Source of the DNA: Paralcaligenes ureilyticus
GTDB taxonomy: Bacteria; Pseudomonadota; Gammaproteobacteria; Burkholderiales; Burkholderiaceae_B
NCBI RefSeq assembly: GCF_004346225.1
Contig: NZ_SMAJ01000019.1
Location: forward strand, 1 to 64,000
Length of the DNA stretch: 64,000 bases
Direction: 5' to 3'
Part shown: positions 15,204 through 24,189 of the stretch, piece after piece
Position numbering within the stretch: position 1 is the stretch's first letter
Layout of the letters: every line of letters starts with the position of its first letter
The notes under the pieces: generated by a model
Told to the model about the DNA's origin: nothing
Seen by the model: only the letters and a program-made list of their open reading frames with translations
Databases searched by the model: none
Translations under genes and position numbers: made by a program

Positions 15204-16016
15204 TCAGGCGCCAGCCTGTGCGGCCTCTTGTTTGATACGCTTGATCAGTTCGTTGCCAAATTCAATATAGGCTTTGGCGCCGCGCGAGTTCTTGTCATAG
15301 ACAATGCCTGGCAAGCCGTGGCTGGGCGCTTCGGCCAAACGCACATTACGCGGCACGATAGACTTGAATACCTTGTCGCCGAAGTGCGTTTCGATTTGCG
15401 CGGACACCTGCTGCTGCAGGGTTACACGCGGATCGAACATGACCCGCAGCAAACCGATCAGATGCAGCTCCGGATTGATATTGCGATGTACGCGCTTGAC
15501 CGTATTGACCAGATCCGACAAACCTTCGAGCGCAAAATATTCGCACTGCATGGGAATGATCACGCCATGAGCCGAGGCCAGGCCATTCAAGGTCAGCAAC
15601 GACAGCGTTGGCGGACAATCGATCAGGATGAAGTCGTACTCGTCAATAATCAGGCTGATGGCCTGCTTGAGCTGCTGCTCGCGGTCCTCCATCTGAACCA
15701 GGTCGATCTCCGCGCCTGAGAGCTCCCGATTGGCCGGCAATACATCATAGGCTCCGGCCTCAGAACGGACTCGCGCCTCGGTAATGGTGGCGGTCCCTAT
15801 CAAGACCTGGTACAGGTTTTTCTCGACCGTATTCTTGTTGATGCCGCTACCCATCGTGGCATTACCCTGCGGATCGAGGTCAATGAGCAGCACACGCTTG
15901 CCGTGTGTGGACAAGGCCGCCGCAAGATTGATGGCCGTGGTGGTTTTACCCACTCCGCCCTTTTGATTGGCAATGCAAAATACCTGAGCGGGTTTGCGTG
16001 TAGCGGGGGGATTCAT
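15204..16016 (-). CDS. parA: Chromosome-partitioning ATPase ParA (Soj family)
   Basis: The 270-residue Walker-type ATPase drives ParB-parS segregation. The deviant Walker A motif KGGVGKTT is at about residues 19-26, followed by DLDPQGNAT and the Walker B-like ILIDCPPTL. I choose the ATG at 16016 because it overlaps the rsmG stop (ATGA), giving translational coupling. An upstream in-frame start at 16043 would lie inside rsmG and add nine residues. Confidence 0.95.
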   Translation of the reverse strand: MNPPATRKPAQVFCIANQKGGVGKTTTAINLAAALSTHGKRVLLIDLDPQGNATMGSGINKNTVEKNLYQVLIGTATITEARVRSEAGAYDVLPANRELSGAEIDLVQMEDREQQLKQAISLIIDEYDFILIDCPPTLSLLTLNGLASAHGVIIPMQCEYFALEGLSDLVNTVKRVHRNINPELHLIGLLRVMFDPRVTLQQQVSAQIETHFGDKVFKSIVPRNVRLAEAPSHGLPGIVYDKNSRGAKAYIEFGNELIKRIKQEAAQAGA

Positions 16017-16690
16017 GGGTTTCCTTGGGCTCGAGTCAACCAAACCAGGCAGCGCTGGGCATTCAATTCGGGCACCGTCAACGGTTCGACTCGCGCGATG
16101 CGCCAGTCGGTGTTCTGTATAAGCGCCTGCTTTTCATCTTGTGGCTCATGGCCTTTCATTGCCAGCAAACTCGCCCCATCGGCAGCATGCCTGCCCGCCA
16201 GTGTCGCAAAGTCGGCCAAGGAAGCAAAGGCGCGCGACACTACGATGTCCGCCTGCATCGGCTCGAGTTTTTCGACGCGTGCATGAGTCGCACGCAGGTT
16301 GGGCAAGTGCAGCGCGCCCGACATCTGGCGCACAAAAGCCGTTTTCTTTTCAACCGCATCAATGCAATGCACCTCCCAATGCGGACAGGCTATCGCCAGC
16401 ACCACACCGGGCAAGCCCGCCCCCGACCCAACATCCACGATCAGAGCATCGGCGCCAGCGCGTGCACCGAGCGCTGCGCGTATCGGACCCAGCACCGACA
16501 CGCTATCGAACAGGTGCTGCACCAAGATCTGCTCACCATCGCGCAGCGCAGTCAGGTTATAGGTTTTATTCCAACGCTGCATCTGGGCCATGTAATCGAG
16601 CAAGGCCTGCAGCTGCGCCGCCTCAAGCACCTGACCCATTGTGCGCGCCGCCTTATCCAGCCGCTCGATCGGGCTCGACCGCGCCGCCAT
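16013..16690 (-). CDS. rsmG: 16S rRNA (guanine527-N7)-methyltransferase
   Basis: RsmG (GidB, 225 residues) uses S-adenosylmethionine to methylate G527 of 16S rRNA; loss gives low-level streptomycin resistance in other bacteria. The SAM-binding motif DVGSGAGLPGVVLAI and the RNA-binding N-terminal NLTALRDGEQILVQHLFDS are clear. It overlaps mnmG by one base (TGATG) and parA by four (ATGA), so the three are coupled. Confidence 0.95.
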   Translation of the reverse strand: MAARSSPIERLDKAARTMGQVLEAAQLQALLDYMAQMQRWNKTYNLTALRDGEQILVQHLFDSVSVLGPIRAALGARAGADALIVDVGSGAGLPGVVLAIACPHWEVHCIDAVEKKTAFVRQMSGALHLPNLRATHARVEKLEPMQADIVVSRAFASLADFATLAGRHAADGASLLAMKGHEPQDEKQALIQNTDWRIARVEPLTVPELNAQRCLVWLTRAQGNP

Positions 16691-18600
16691 CAGGCTGCTT
16701 TCTTGCCGTACTGCAGGCGCTTGATGTGCACCAGCAACAGGGACATGGCCGCCGGGGTAACACCCGATACGCGGCTGGCCTGCCCCACTGTTTGCGGGCG
16801 GCTGGCCTTGAGCCGCTGGCGTACCTCTATGGACAGGCTCGTCACCGCGTCGTAATCCATATTGGAAGGGATGGCCTGTTGCTCGTGAGTCGCCTGCTTT
16901 TCCACTTCGACCTGCTGACGGGTCACGTAACCGGCATATTTCACCTGGATTTCAACCTGCTCGGCCGCCACCTCATCGAGAACCACCGGGCCAGCGAACG
17001 TGTCGCCAGCGACCGTAGGCGTTGCCATCAAGGCGTGGTAGCCGACTTCCGGGCGCTTGAGCAAATCCGCCAGAGAATATTCACGCTCCACCTGCTTGCC
17101 CAGAAGCGCCTGGGCGACCTGTGCGTCGAGCGTCTTGGGATTGACCCAGACCGACTTCAATCGTTCCACCTCGGACGCTACCGCGTCGCGCTTGCGATTG
17201 AAATGGTCCCAACGTGCATCATCGACCAGACCCATGCTCCGGCCATCATCGGCCAGGCGCATATCCGCATTATCTTCACGCAGGCTCAGACGGTACTCGG
17301 CGCGTGAGGTAAACATGCGATAGGGCTCGGTAACTCCTCGAGTCACCAAGTCATCAATCATTACGCCTAGATACGCTTGATTACGTTTTGGCGCCCACGC
17401 CTCTTCGCCTTTTACCTTTCGCGCCGCATTCAGGCCTGCCAGCAGCCCCTGCGCCGCGGCCTCCTCATATCCCGTCGTGCCGTTGATTTGCCCGGCGAAA
17501 AACAAGCCCTTGATCGACCGGGTTTCCAGGCTGGCATCAAGCGCACGCGGATCGAAATAATCGTACTCGATGGCATAGCCGGGGCGCATAATGATGGCCT
17601 TTTCCAGGCCGGGCAAGGTTCTTAGCAGGGCCAATTGCACATCGAACGGCAGGCTGGTCGAGACTCCATTGGGATAAATTTCGTTCGTTGACAGGCCTTC
17701 GGGCTCCAGAAAGACCTGGTGGCTGTCTTTATCGGCAAAGCGATGGATCTTGTCTTCAATTGACGGGCAATATCGGGGACCGACCCCTTCTATCAAACCA
17801 CTGTACAAAGGCGATCTGTCCAAGCCCGCGCGAATAATGTCGTGAGTCTGCGTATTGGTGTGCGTGATCCAGCAAGGCAACTGCCTGGGATGCATCGCTG
17901 CTTGCCCCATATAGGAAAAAACAGGCACAGGATCCGCATCGCCAGGTTGTACTTCTGTCCGGCTAAAATCTATCGACCTCGCATCGACACGAGGCGGCGT
18001 ACCGGTCTTCAGACGCCCTTGCGGTAATTTCAGTTCTTTAAGACGTTCGCCCAGGGTGATGGCCGGAGGATCACCCGCACGGCCAGCGGAATAATGATTC
18101 AACCCGACATGAATCAGCCCGTTCAAAAATGTGCCTGCGGTCAGTACCACGGCTTTTGCTTGAAATTTGAGGCCTATCTGGGTTATGGCTCCACAGACCC
18201 GGTCGCCATCCAGCATTAGATCTTCGACAGACTGCTGGAATATGGTTAAATTTTTCTGGTTCTGCAGAGAAGTTCGGATTGCGCGACGATACAGCGATCG
18301 GTCTGCTTGCGCACGCGTGGCTCGAACGGCGGGACCCTTGGAACGATTAAGAATCCGGAACTGTATACCGGCCTGATCGGCCGCGAGCGCCATGGCACCG
18401 CCCAGGGCATCAATCTCTTTAACCAGATGCCCTTTCCCTATACCGCCTATGGAGGGATTGCAGGACATCTGGCCCAGCGTCTCCATATTATGGGTGAGCA
18501 GCAATGTTGACGCGCCGGTACGAGCCGCAGCTAAGGCAGCTTCTGTGCCGGCATGACCGCCACCGATAACAATTACGTCGAATACATCTGGGTAAATCAT
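16690..18600 (-). CDS. mnmG: tRNA uridine 5-carboxymethylaminomethyl modification enzyme MnmG
   Basis: MnmG (GidA, 636 residues) is the FAD- and NADH-dependent partner of MnmE; together they modify wobble uridine 34 of several tRNAs. The N-terminal FAD motif [12 protein letters not shown], the [18 protein letters not shown] signature with its catalytic cysteine, and the second cysteine in YCPSIEDK are all visible. The C-terminal helical domain that binds MnmE and tRNA is complete. It heads the mnmG-rsmG-parA-parB operon, with two parS sites 56-112 bases upstream of its start. Its partner mnmE is also in the window at 40.9-42.3 kb. Confidence 0.97.
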   Translation of the reverse strand: MIYPDVFDVIVIGGGHAGTEAALAAARTGASTLLLTHNMETLGQMSCNPSIGGIGKGHLVKEIDALGGAMALAADQAGIQFRILNRSKGPAVRATRAQADRSLYRRAIRTSLQNQKNLTIFQQSVEDLMLDGDRVCGAITQIGLKFQAKAVVLTAGTFLNGLIHVGLNHYSAGRAGDPPAITLGERLKELKLPQGRLKTGTPPRVDARSIDFSRTEVQPGDADPVPVFSYMGQAAMHPRQLPCWITHTNTQTHDIIRAGLDRSPLYSGLIEGVGPRYCPSIEDKIHRFADKDSHQVFLEPEGLSTNEIYPNGVSTSLPFDVQLALLRTLPGLEKAIIMRPGYAIEYDYFDPRALDASLETRSIKGLFFAGQINGTTGYEEAAAQGLLAGLNAARKVKGEEAWAPKRNQAYLGVMIDDLVTRGVTEPYRMFTSRAEYRLSLREDNADMRLADDGRSMGLVDDARWDHFNRKRDAVASEVERLKSVWVNPKTLDAQVAQALLGKQVEREYSLADLLKRPEVGYHALMATPTVAGDTFAGPVVLDEVAAEQVEIQVKYAGYVTRQQVEVEKQATHEQQAIPSNMDYDAVTSLSIEVRQRLKASRPQTVGQASRVSGVTPAAMSLLLVHIKRLQYGKKAA

Positions 18601-18655
18601 TTTTCACTTAATTTAAATTCGAAACTATAGCCATTATACCTTTCGACCCAGTTGT

Positions 18656-18671
18656 TGTTTCACGTGAAACA
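18656..18671. promoter_or_regulatory. parS site 1 (perfect)
   Basis: TGTTTCACGTGAAACA is an exact 16-bp match to the canonical parS palindrome bound by ParB. It is 56 bp upstream of the mnmG start, so ParB loading and mnmG transcription may interact. Confidence 0.95.
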
Positions 18672-18696
18672 CAGCCTAGATTGTAAGAGTTGGCCA

Positions 18697-18712
18697 TGTT
18701 CCACGTGAAACA
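18697..18712. promoter_or_regulatory. parS site 2 (one mismatch)
   Basis: TGTTCCACGTGAAACA differs from canonical parS at one position. It is 41 bp from site 1, centre to centre, about four helical turns. Confidence 0.9.
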
Positions 18713-18857
18713 TGGTTATAGGTAAAAATGAAAGGGCGTTCGCAAATAATCACCATCGATTATTCTTACGCATCGCAACAAGAAAAAGGCGTCTTCGAGC
18801 TTCTATCTTTTTACACTCACAGTGGGGCGCTACTACATGAGAGACTGGTACCTATTT

Positions 18858-18883
18858 GTAGCGACAGGCCTTACGCCTGTCAT
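18858..18883 (+). repeat. GTAG-headed REP-like hairpin, copy 5
   Basis: GTAGC, stem GACAGGC/GCCTGTC, loop CTTAC instead of CTTGT, then AT. It lies in the mnmG upstream region. Confidence 0.75.
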
Positions 18884-19257
18884 CCACGCAAGAATGCTGT
18901 CCTAGTCTCTAATTTAGGCCCAAATGATTTCTCCAGAGGATGAGCACAAGGGTACGCTCCTACAAGGCCAATTGAATGCCTTTAGAGACGACCATTGTGG
19001 TCGCCCGCCACCCAGATATAGTGGTAGCCCTTTTGACCCTCATCAAAGCAACCATACAAAGACAGCAAAGTGCACGGTGAGTTGGCTCCCCGAGCTAACC
19101 CCACGCTGTGGGAGAAGATTTAAGCAGCACAGAAATGCGAATGATCTATCGAGATCATAAACATGAATCCGATAATGGCTAATCGACGCAAATACTAACC
19201 TGACGCAACCACGTAGAACTCATAAGAAAAACCTAGCCATCTATTTCCCACTCGGAA

Positions 19258-19273
19258 CGTTTCACGTGGAACA
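19258..19273. promoter_or_regulatory. parS-like site 3 (two mismatches)
   Basis: CGTTTCACGTGGAACA keeps the central CACGTG of parS with two mismatches. It is about 600 bp from sites 1 and 2. Degenerate sites often occur in parS clusters, but binding is uncertain. Confidence 0.65.
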
Positions 19274-19325
19274 CAATAAATTACGCAGGAAAACCTAGGT
19301 TGAAAGGATAACCATGTAGATAACT

Positions 19326-19334
19326 TGTGGATAA
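19326..19334 (-). promoter_or_regulatory. DnaA-box 9-mer
   Basis: TTATCCACA, the consensus DnaA box, read on the minus strand, in AT-rich sequence close to parS-like site 3. A single box can regulate a gene or titrate DnaA and does not prove an origin. Confidence 0.5.
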
Positions 19335-19448
19335 GCCGTGTATATTCGGTGGACAATCTGGGGATATCTGGCTGTGAGGGTTATTATTCTTGCCCATAAA
19401 AATGGTGCCCGATGGAGCACCATTTACTAAATATAGCCACTAACTGCA

Positions 19449-19546
19449 TTTCTAAATCAGGCGTGCACTTTGTCAGCTTCGCTTGCCGTACAACAGGTAC
19501 CGTCTGCGCTTCGCTTTCGCATTCACGATTGATTTAGAAACGGAAT
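19449..19546 (+). repeat. Second repeat family, copy A (with 11-bp inverted ends)
   Basis: The segment is bounded by TTTCTAAATCA and its inverse TGATTTAGAAA. Its left half shares GTGC-CTTTGTCAGCTTCGCT-GCCGTA with 43808-43836 (minus). Its right half shares CTGCGCTTCG and GAAACGGAAT with 45424-45481 (plus). It is non-coding. Confidence 0.6.
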
Positions 19547-19565
19547 AACTTGTCTATTGGGGTGG

Positions 19566-19590
19566 TGGCACCCACAAGGGGTGCCGCTAC
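19566..19590 (-). repeat. GTAG-headed REP-like hairpin, copy 6
   Basis: GTAGC with stem GGCACCC/GGGTGCC and loop CTTGT on the minus strand, just downstream of the cold-shock gene, where it could protect or terminate its messenger. Confidence 0.8.
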
Positions 19591-19626
19591 AAAACCCGCG
19601 GTACAAAACCTGCCGCAAAATTTTGA

Positions 19627-19833
19627 TTACAAAGGGCGAATCTCCGCTGCTTGTGGACCTTTAGGACCATCTTTAACCTCGAACTCAACGTCCTGGCCTT
19701 CGTTCAAACTGCGATAGCCACGGCCTTCTATAGCGGAGAAATGTGCAAACACATCCGCACCGCCAGCGTCCGGTGTAATAAAGCCGAAACCCTTATCGGC
19801 ATTGAACCACTTAACTTTCCCCTTCTGAGCCAT
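19627..19833 (-). CDS. Cold-shock protein, CspA family
   Basis: A 68-residue single-domain nucleic-acid chaperone. It starts [22 protein letters not shown]1 (KGFGFI) and RNP2 (VFAHF) motifs are present and the fold is complete. An upstream in-frame extension to 19905 is hydrophobic, unlike the family, and is probably the 5' untranslated leader; a long leader is typical for cold-shock messengers. It is divergent from the aminotransferase at 20127. Which csp paralogue it is cannot be told. Confidence 0.93.
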   Translation of the reverse strand: MAQKGKVKWFNADKGFGFITPDAGGADVFAHFSAIEGRGYRSLNEGQDVEFEVKDGPKGPQAAEIRPL

Positions 19834-20126
19834 GATGCGTAATATCCTAAAAATAAGCAGAAAACGATAAATCAAAACAACTGCTGCAAAATAAACCGGA
19901 CTCAATAAATTATCGCAGCTAATAGTTTAAGCTTAAACAATAACGTTCGGCCCGACGTAAATCGCAAGAACGAGCATACCCACGCCACCATTCATAATCA
20001 ATTACCTGGCCACCTCAGTGTGGTATTTTTTCGTCAAGCATCACACACGGCCAATTAATGCCTGCGTTTCACACACAAAATAGTTAATTGGTCCAAAATA
20101 TTTCTTTTCCCGCTAATTAAGCCGCC
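19834..20126. other. Divergent promoter region csp / aminotransferase
   Basis: About 290 AT-rich non-coding bases between divergent genes. It must hold both promoters and the csp leader. A direct repeat of the TTAATTGG type and several AT tracts are visible, but no element can be named with confidence. Confidence 0.4.
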
Positions 20127-21296
20127 ATGAAACTCGAGTCAAAATTACCAGAGGTGGGCACGACCATATTCACGGTCATGAGCCAACTCGCAAACGAACA
20201 CAAAGCTATTAATCTGGGGCAGGGTTTCCCGGACTTCAATCCAGACCCTAAATTACTAGCGTTCGTTGCTCAAGCCATGGCAGACGGCCACAACCAGTAT
20301 CCCCCCATGCCTGGGGTAGCACCCTTGCTCAACGCCGTAGCCGCCAAAGTTCAAGCCTTGTACGACATGGCCTATGCTCCGCAAACCGAAATCACCATTA
20401 CCAGTGGCGCCACCGAAGCCCTTATGGCCACTATCATGGCCTTTGTCAAGCCCGGCGACGAGGTGATCGTTATTGCGCCGTTCTACGACTTGTACCTTCC
20501 TGCCATCAAATTGGCGGGGGGCACGCCGGTAATAGTGCCCATGCGCCCACCAACCATCAACGACCCCTCGTACCGCATGGACTGGCAACGCGTGCGGGAC
20601 GCCATCGGCCGTAAAACGCGACTATTGATGCTGAATTTTCCGCACAACCCAACTGGTCTGGTTCTGAACGACGATGACCTGGACACCCTGGAAACGATTG
20701 TTCATGGCACGGGCATTATGTTGCTATCGGACGAGGCATACGAACATATTATTTTCGATGGAAAAAAACACCAGAGCCTGGCGCGTCGAAAGTCGCTGGC
20801 GGCCCATTCCATCGTTATCTCGTCGTTTGGCAAAACCTATCACACCACGGGATGGAAAATAGGCTATTGCTGCGCACCCAAAGCCATTACCGCCGAAATT
20901 CGCAAGGTGCACCAGTTTATGGTTTTCACCGTCAGCTCTCCCATGCAACACGCTCTGGCCCACTACATGCAAGACCCGGAACCGTACTTGAGCCTATCCG
21001 CCTTTTACCAGAAAAAACGCGACCGGCTGCATGCAGGCCTGCTGACCACTCGTTTCAGGCCTCTGCCCAGCCAAGGCACTTTTTTCCTGCTTGCCGACTA
21101 CCGCCGCATTTCCGATCTGCCAGAGGCCGAATTCGCCCGCTGGCTAACTGTGGAGCATGGCGTGACTGTGATACCCGTCTCTGCTTTTTACAGAGACCCC
21201 AACCATCCCGATTCCAACCACCAGCTCGCCCGTTTTTGCTTCGCCAAGCAAGACGACACGCTGGATGCCGCTGTAGCCAAACTCGCCGCCATTTAG
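20127..21296 (+). CDS. PLP-dependent aminotransferase, methionine/kynurenine type
   Basis: A 389-residue fold-type I aminotransferase, subgroup Ib, close to E. coli YbdL (methionine aminotransferase) and kynurenine aminotransferases. Seen: INLGQGFPDF near residue 30, the PLP-contact region NFPHNPTG (about 172-179), the Schiff-base lysine in SSFGKTYHTTGWKIGYC (about residue 235) and the C-terminal RFCFAK arginine that holds the substrate carboxylate. It is monocistronic between two non-coding stretches. The exact substrate is uncertain. Confidence 0.88.
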   Translation: MKLESKLPEVGTTIFTVMSQLANEHKAINLGQGFPDFNPDPKLLAFVAQAMADGHNQYPPMPGVAPLLNAVAAKVQALYDMAYAPQTEITITSGATEALMATIMAFVKPGDEVIVIAPFYDLYLPAIKLAGGTPVIVPMRPPTINDPSYRMDWQRVRDAIGRKTRLLMLNFPHNPTGLVLNDDDLDTLETIVHGTGIMLLSDEAYEHIIFDGKKHQSLARRKSLAAHSIVISSFGKTYHTTGWKIGYCCAPKAITAEIRKVHQFMVFTVSSPMQHALAHYMQDPEPYLSLSAFYQKKRDRLHAGLLTTRFRPLPSQGTFFLLADYRRISDLPEAEFARWLTVEHGVTVIPVSAFYRDPNHPDSNHQLARFCFAKQDDTLDAAVAKLAAI

Positions 21297-21513
21297 AAGC
21301 CTGCAGACGGCTGGAGCTGCCCACTCCAGTTGCTGACCTTGACCCAAACAGTTTCTATCCGGTCTCGGCATAAGTCTGCGATGTCGTCATTCTATTTCAT
21401 CTATTGGGCCGAATGAAACCCAAAACCGAAGAGCGGAGCAGTGGGGCCCAGGTCGAGGTGGTTCACCTTTTCCTTGTTTTCTTTATATAAAAAGATAACT
21501 AATAATGGGTGTC

Positions 21514-21522
21514 TGTGGATAA
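21514..21522 (-). promoter_or_regulatory. DnaA-box 9-mer
   Basis: Perfect TTATCCACA on the minus strand within AT-rich non-coding DNA; pairs in opposite orientation with the box at 21694. Confidence 0.5.
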
Positions 21523-21693
21523 GTGGAACATCTCAAAATTTAACTGTATTCTCAACAAGATAGAGCTATTTTTTGGAGAGCATAAAGGCTGTTTCCGAGG
21601 TGGAGCGAAAATGAACAACTTTGAATAAGGGAAGAAAATTCGGGTTTATCCCTTTTCTATTCACAGCCTGTGCACATATCCGGCTTCCCGTAG

Positions 21694-21702
21694 TTATCCA
21701 CA
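21694..21702 (+). promoter_or_regulatory. DnaA-box 9-mer
   Basis: Perfect TTATCCACA on the plus strand, 180 bp from the inverted box at 21514. Confidence 0.5.
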
Positions 21703-21731
21703 GGCTGTTTAATTTGAATCAAATTGTAATT

Positions 21732-22778
21732 TCAGGCGGTGGCGACGATGGCACCTGAATCGAACACCAGACGGTTTTCGGGCCATTGCAACGCTGCCAG
21801 CTTAAAGCGCGAACTGTTGTCCGGTCGCTGTAGTTTTCGGTCGCGCCATCGTGCTCCGATCGAGTAGTCAACGCAAAATACGTTGTGACGTTTGCCGTGC
21901 CAGGAGGCGGGGGGAATGTCTTTGAACAGCTGGCTGTAGCGTGAGCTGCTGGGCTGCTCCTGGGTCTGAAACAGGCGCCAGTAGTGACCGACCACCACGG
22001 GAATGGCGTCGTCGTAATCGTCCCACCAATTGACGCGATCCGAAAAGCGCCAGCGGTTTCCGGCAAAAAAGGGGGTATTCGCCGGGCATTCAACGCCTGA
22101 GGTAAGCACCTTGAGCGGGTTAAGCATCTGCTGCATCGCTTCATAGTCGGCAATCGCAGGCAGGAAAGGCGGGGCCGAAAGCTCATCCTCAAGCGCCCAT
22201 TGCCGCTTTTCAGCCAGGTACTGCTGGTACAGGCCTGAATCCCGGGCGGCACTTTGGGCCAGGCCGTCCCATATTTTGTATTGCGTGGCGGTACTTCCCG
22301 GCGGCAGGGTACGAATGGCGTCAATGGCCGGCGTGATCCATGCCGCATGTACGATACGGATGTCGTCTCGAACCAGCGCAACCGGCAGCGCAGCTAAAAA
22401 AGCTCTGACGGCTTCGCGCTGATTTGAAGGCACGCGTGCAAAAGGCGCGTAGTTTTTTTGATCCCGTTCGTATCGTTCGTCAAAAAACCAGCCTGAGCCA
22501 TCCTTGGCGTCATTGATCAGCAGGTTTATTTCGTGATTGCCCAGAATCGCGCAGGCGTTGCCCTGCGCGATTAAGCGGCGCACAAGGTTTATCACGCCGT
22601 AACTATCCGGGCCGCGGTCGCACAGATCGCCTACAAACACCAATTTGCGGTGTTCAGGGTGCATACCATGGGAGTCGTACCCCAAGTGAGCCAGAAGCCG
22701 CAGCAGGGCATCCAGTTCGCCATGGACATCCCCGACGATATCCAAGGGGTTATCTGGCAGGCTCTGGACTAAAGACAT
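21732..22778 (-). CDS. Metallophosphoesterase (PPP/diadenosine tetraphosphatase-like)
   Basis: A calcineurin-like phosphoesterase of 348 residues. The metal-binding motifs are in order: GDVHGE (about 16-21), GDLCDRGP (about 50-57), GNHE (about 82-85) and a later GHYW histidine. These match the serine/threonine phosphatase and symmetrical Ap4A hydrolase superfamily, but it is longer than ApaH. The start at 22778 (MSLVQSLPDNPLDIVGDVHG) puts the first motif in the usual place; an upstream start at 22829 adds 17 residues without family support. It follows ureG by 62 bases on the same strand and could be read with the urease operon. The substrate is unknown. Confidence 0.8.
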   Translation of the reverse strand: MSLVQSLPDNPLDIVGDVHGELDALLRLLAHLGYDSHGMHPEHRKLVFVGDLCDRGPDSYGVINLVRRLIAQGNACAILGNHEINLLINDAKDGSGWFFDERYERDQKNYAPFARVPSNQREAVRAFLAALPVALVRDDIRIVHAAWITPAIDAIRTLPPGSTATQYKIWDGLAQSAARDSGLYQQYLAEKRQWALEDELSAPPFLPAIADYEAMQQMLNPLKVLTSGVECPANTPFFAGNRWRFSDRVNWWDDYDDAIPVVVGHYWRLFQTQEQPSSSRYSQLFKDIPPASWHGKRHNVFCVDYSIGARWRDRKLQRPDNSSRFKLAALQWPENRLVFDSGAIVATA

Positions 22779-22840
22779 GGCAAGTAGAGGATGGCGGAGA
22801 CAGAATAATTGAGTGTACTCGCTAGCCAATGCAGTGGTGG

Positions 22841-23488
22841 CTATAGATGCAGCAGCCCCTCGCGTTCGATGAAGGCGATAACGTTTGCCAGCCCGGTGCC
22901 GTCTTTAAGGTTGCACATGACGAACGGCCGCTCCCCGCGCATTCTCCGGGTGTCTTCTTCCATAACCTTCAGGGATGCGTTGACATAGGGAGCCAGATCG
23001 ATTTTATTGATGATAAGCAAATCGGAACGGGTAATGCCCGGGCCTCCCTTGCGGGGAATTTTCTCGCCGCCCGCCACATCAATAACATAAATGGTCAGGT
23101 CGGATAGCTCCGGACTGAAGGTGGCGGCCAGGTTGTCGCCGCCCGATTCGATAAAGACGATATCGGCGTCGGGAAATTTACCCAACATGCGGTCGATGGC
23201 TTCAAGGTTGATCGATGCGTCTTCGCGAATGGCCGTGTGGGGGCAGCCTCCGGTTTCGACGCCCATAATGCGTTCGGCCGGCAGGGCGCCTGAAACGGTG
23301 AGCAGGCGCTGATCTTCCTTGGTGTAGATATCGTTGGTGATGGCGACCAGGTCGTATTTGGCGGCCATGCTTTTACATAGCATTTCCAGCAGTGTAGTTT
23401 TGCCCGAGCCGACCGGACCGCCTACGCCCACGCGCAGAGGCGCAAGCGCCTTGGTCCGAGCCGCGGATGAGGAAGAATGCCTGGACAT
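22841..23488 (-). CDS. ureG: Urease accessory GTPase UreG
   Basis: UreG (215 residues) is the GTPase that drives nickel insertion into urease with UreD, UreF and UreE. P-loop [12 protein letters not shown] (about residues 18-29), the nickel-binding CPH motif in [15 protein letters not shown], and NKIDLAP (G4) are visible. I take the ATG at 23488 ([12 protein letters not shown]); the frame is open 28 codons further, into ureF. It is the last gene of ureDABCEFG, 8 bases after ureF. Confidence 0.96.
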   Translation of the reverse strand: MSRHSSSSAARTKALAPLRVGVGGPVGSGKTTLLEMLCKSMAAKYDLVAITNDIYTKEDQRLLTVSGALPAERIMGVETGGCPHTAIREDASINLEAIDRMLGKFPDADIVFIESGGDNLAATFSPELSDLTIYVIDVAGGEKIPRKGGPGITRSDLLIINKIDLAPYVNASLKVMEEDTRRMRGERPFVMCNLKDGTGLANVIAFIEREGLLHL

Positions 23489-23496
23489 AAGAATCC

Positions 23497-24186
23497 TTAC
23501 GAACGAAATAAGCGAGAGTACTGGGTTTCGTGACGCGACGACATGATCGTCAACTGCGGTGCCATGGAGCAAAGGCTAGGGGGAGCGTCGTTGGCGCGGG
23601 CGACCGCCTGGGCGGTTACGGCAGGGATTTTTTGTCGCGACCGATTCAGTATCCTTTGGCCGGCCATTTGTCCCAGAGGCACGGTTTTAATCGCCGCCAT
23701 GACCTGATTCTCGATCCAGGAAAACACGTATGCAGACAGGGCGCAATCGTGTTCCGCTTCTAGCGCATAAGCGGCAAAAGCGTGGGCCGCCGGCAGGGTG
23801 GTATTTTTCAGCTGGCGCAAAGATGAACGTGCCGCGTCGCAACCCCAGTCGAGATCCGAGGCGAGTTTGCTCAAGGACCAGCCCATCTGCTCGGTTTCCC
23901 GGCGCAGTTCGTGTGTTTCGCGAGAAGCGCGGAACCAATCGTTCCAGTGGCGGACGCCGGCGAGGTCTCCCGCCGACCACGCCTTGAACAGCAGGCTCCA
24001 GACGGGCGCTTCGCATGGCGCCATGACCAGATCGAGCTGGTCTTCGATCCAGCGGCAAGCGCTGGCTTCGTCGTGAACGATATCCAGGTCGACGGCTGTT
24101 TCGAAGCCTTGCGAGTAACTGTACCCCCCGATCGGAAGAGCTGGCGAGGACAAGTGCAGCAGCGCAAGCAGCGGATTCGTATCCAT
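23497..24186 (-). CDS. ureF: Urease accessory protein UreF
   Basis: UreF (229 residues) is an all-helical scaffold that bridges UreD and UreG during nickel delivery. The N-terminal [25 protein letters not shown] is the family signature; the C-terminal region has the [12 protein letters not shown] segment that contacts UreG. It begins 3 bases after ureE. Confidence 0.94.
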   Translation of the reverse strand: MDTNPLLALLHLSSPALPIGGYSYSQGFETAVDLDIVHDEASACRWIEDQLDLVMAPCEAPVWSLLFKAWSAGDLAGVRHWNDWFRASRETHELRRETEQMGWSLSKLASDLDWGCDAARSSLRQLKNTTLPAAHAFAAYALEAEHDCALSAYVFSWIENQVMAAIKTVPLGQMAGQRILNRSRQKIPAVTAQAVARANDAPPSLCSMAPQLTIMSSRHETQYSRLFRS

Positions 24187-24189
24187 GGC

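Larger units (their letters stand above)
18601..19626. other. 1-kb intergenic region upstream of mnmG (parS and repeats)
   Basis: No credible gene is seen in about 1,030 bases between mnmG and the cold-shock gene. It holds two parS sites near mnmG, a third degenerate site at 19258, one DnaA-box 9-mer (19326-19334) beside AT-rich sequence, two REP-like hairpins, a 92-bp element with 11-bp inverted ends (19449-19540) that resembles sequences at 43.8 and 45.4 kb, and small palindromes (18989-19003, 19400-19425). Short open frames here lack ribosome sites and family similarity. Confidence 0.6.
21297..21731. other. 435-bp AT-rich intergenic region with two DnaA-box 9-mers
   Basis: Between two convergent genes (aminotransferase plus, phosphatase minus). 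It is clearly AT-rich compared with its surroundings and has TTATCCACA at 21694-21702 (plus) and its complement at 21514-21522 (minus). No gene is seen. Convergent flanks mean that no promoter is needed here, so its length and AT richness are unexplained. Confidence 0.5.

Noticed and set aside
19322-21702. This region as the chromosomal origin
   Set aside because: Only three DnaA-box 9-mers lie over 2.4 kb, with no dense box array. Core genes on both sides (rpo to mnmG, mnmE, yidC) point the same way, which fits an origin beyond yidC. GC skew could not be computed.
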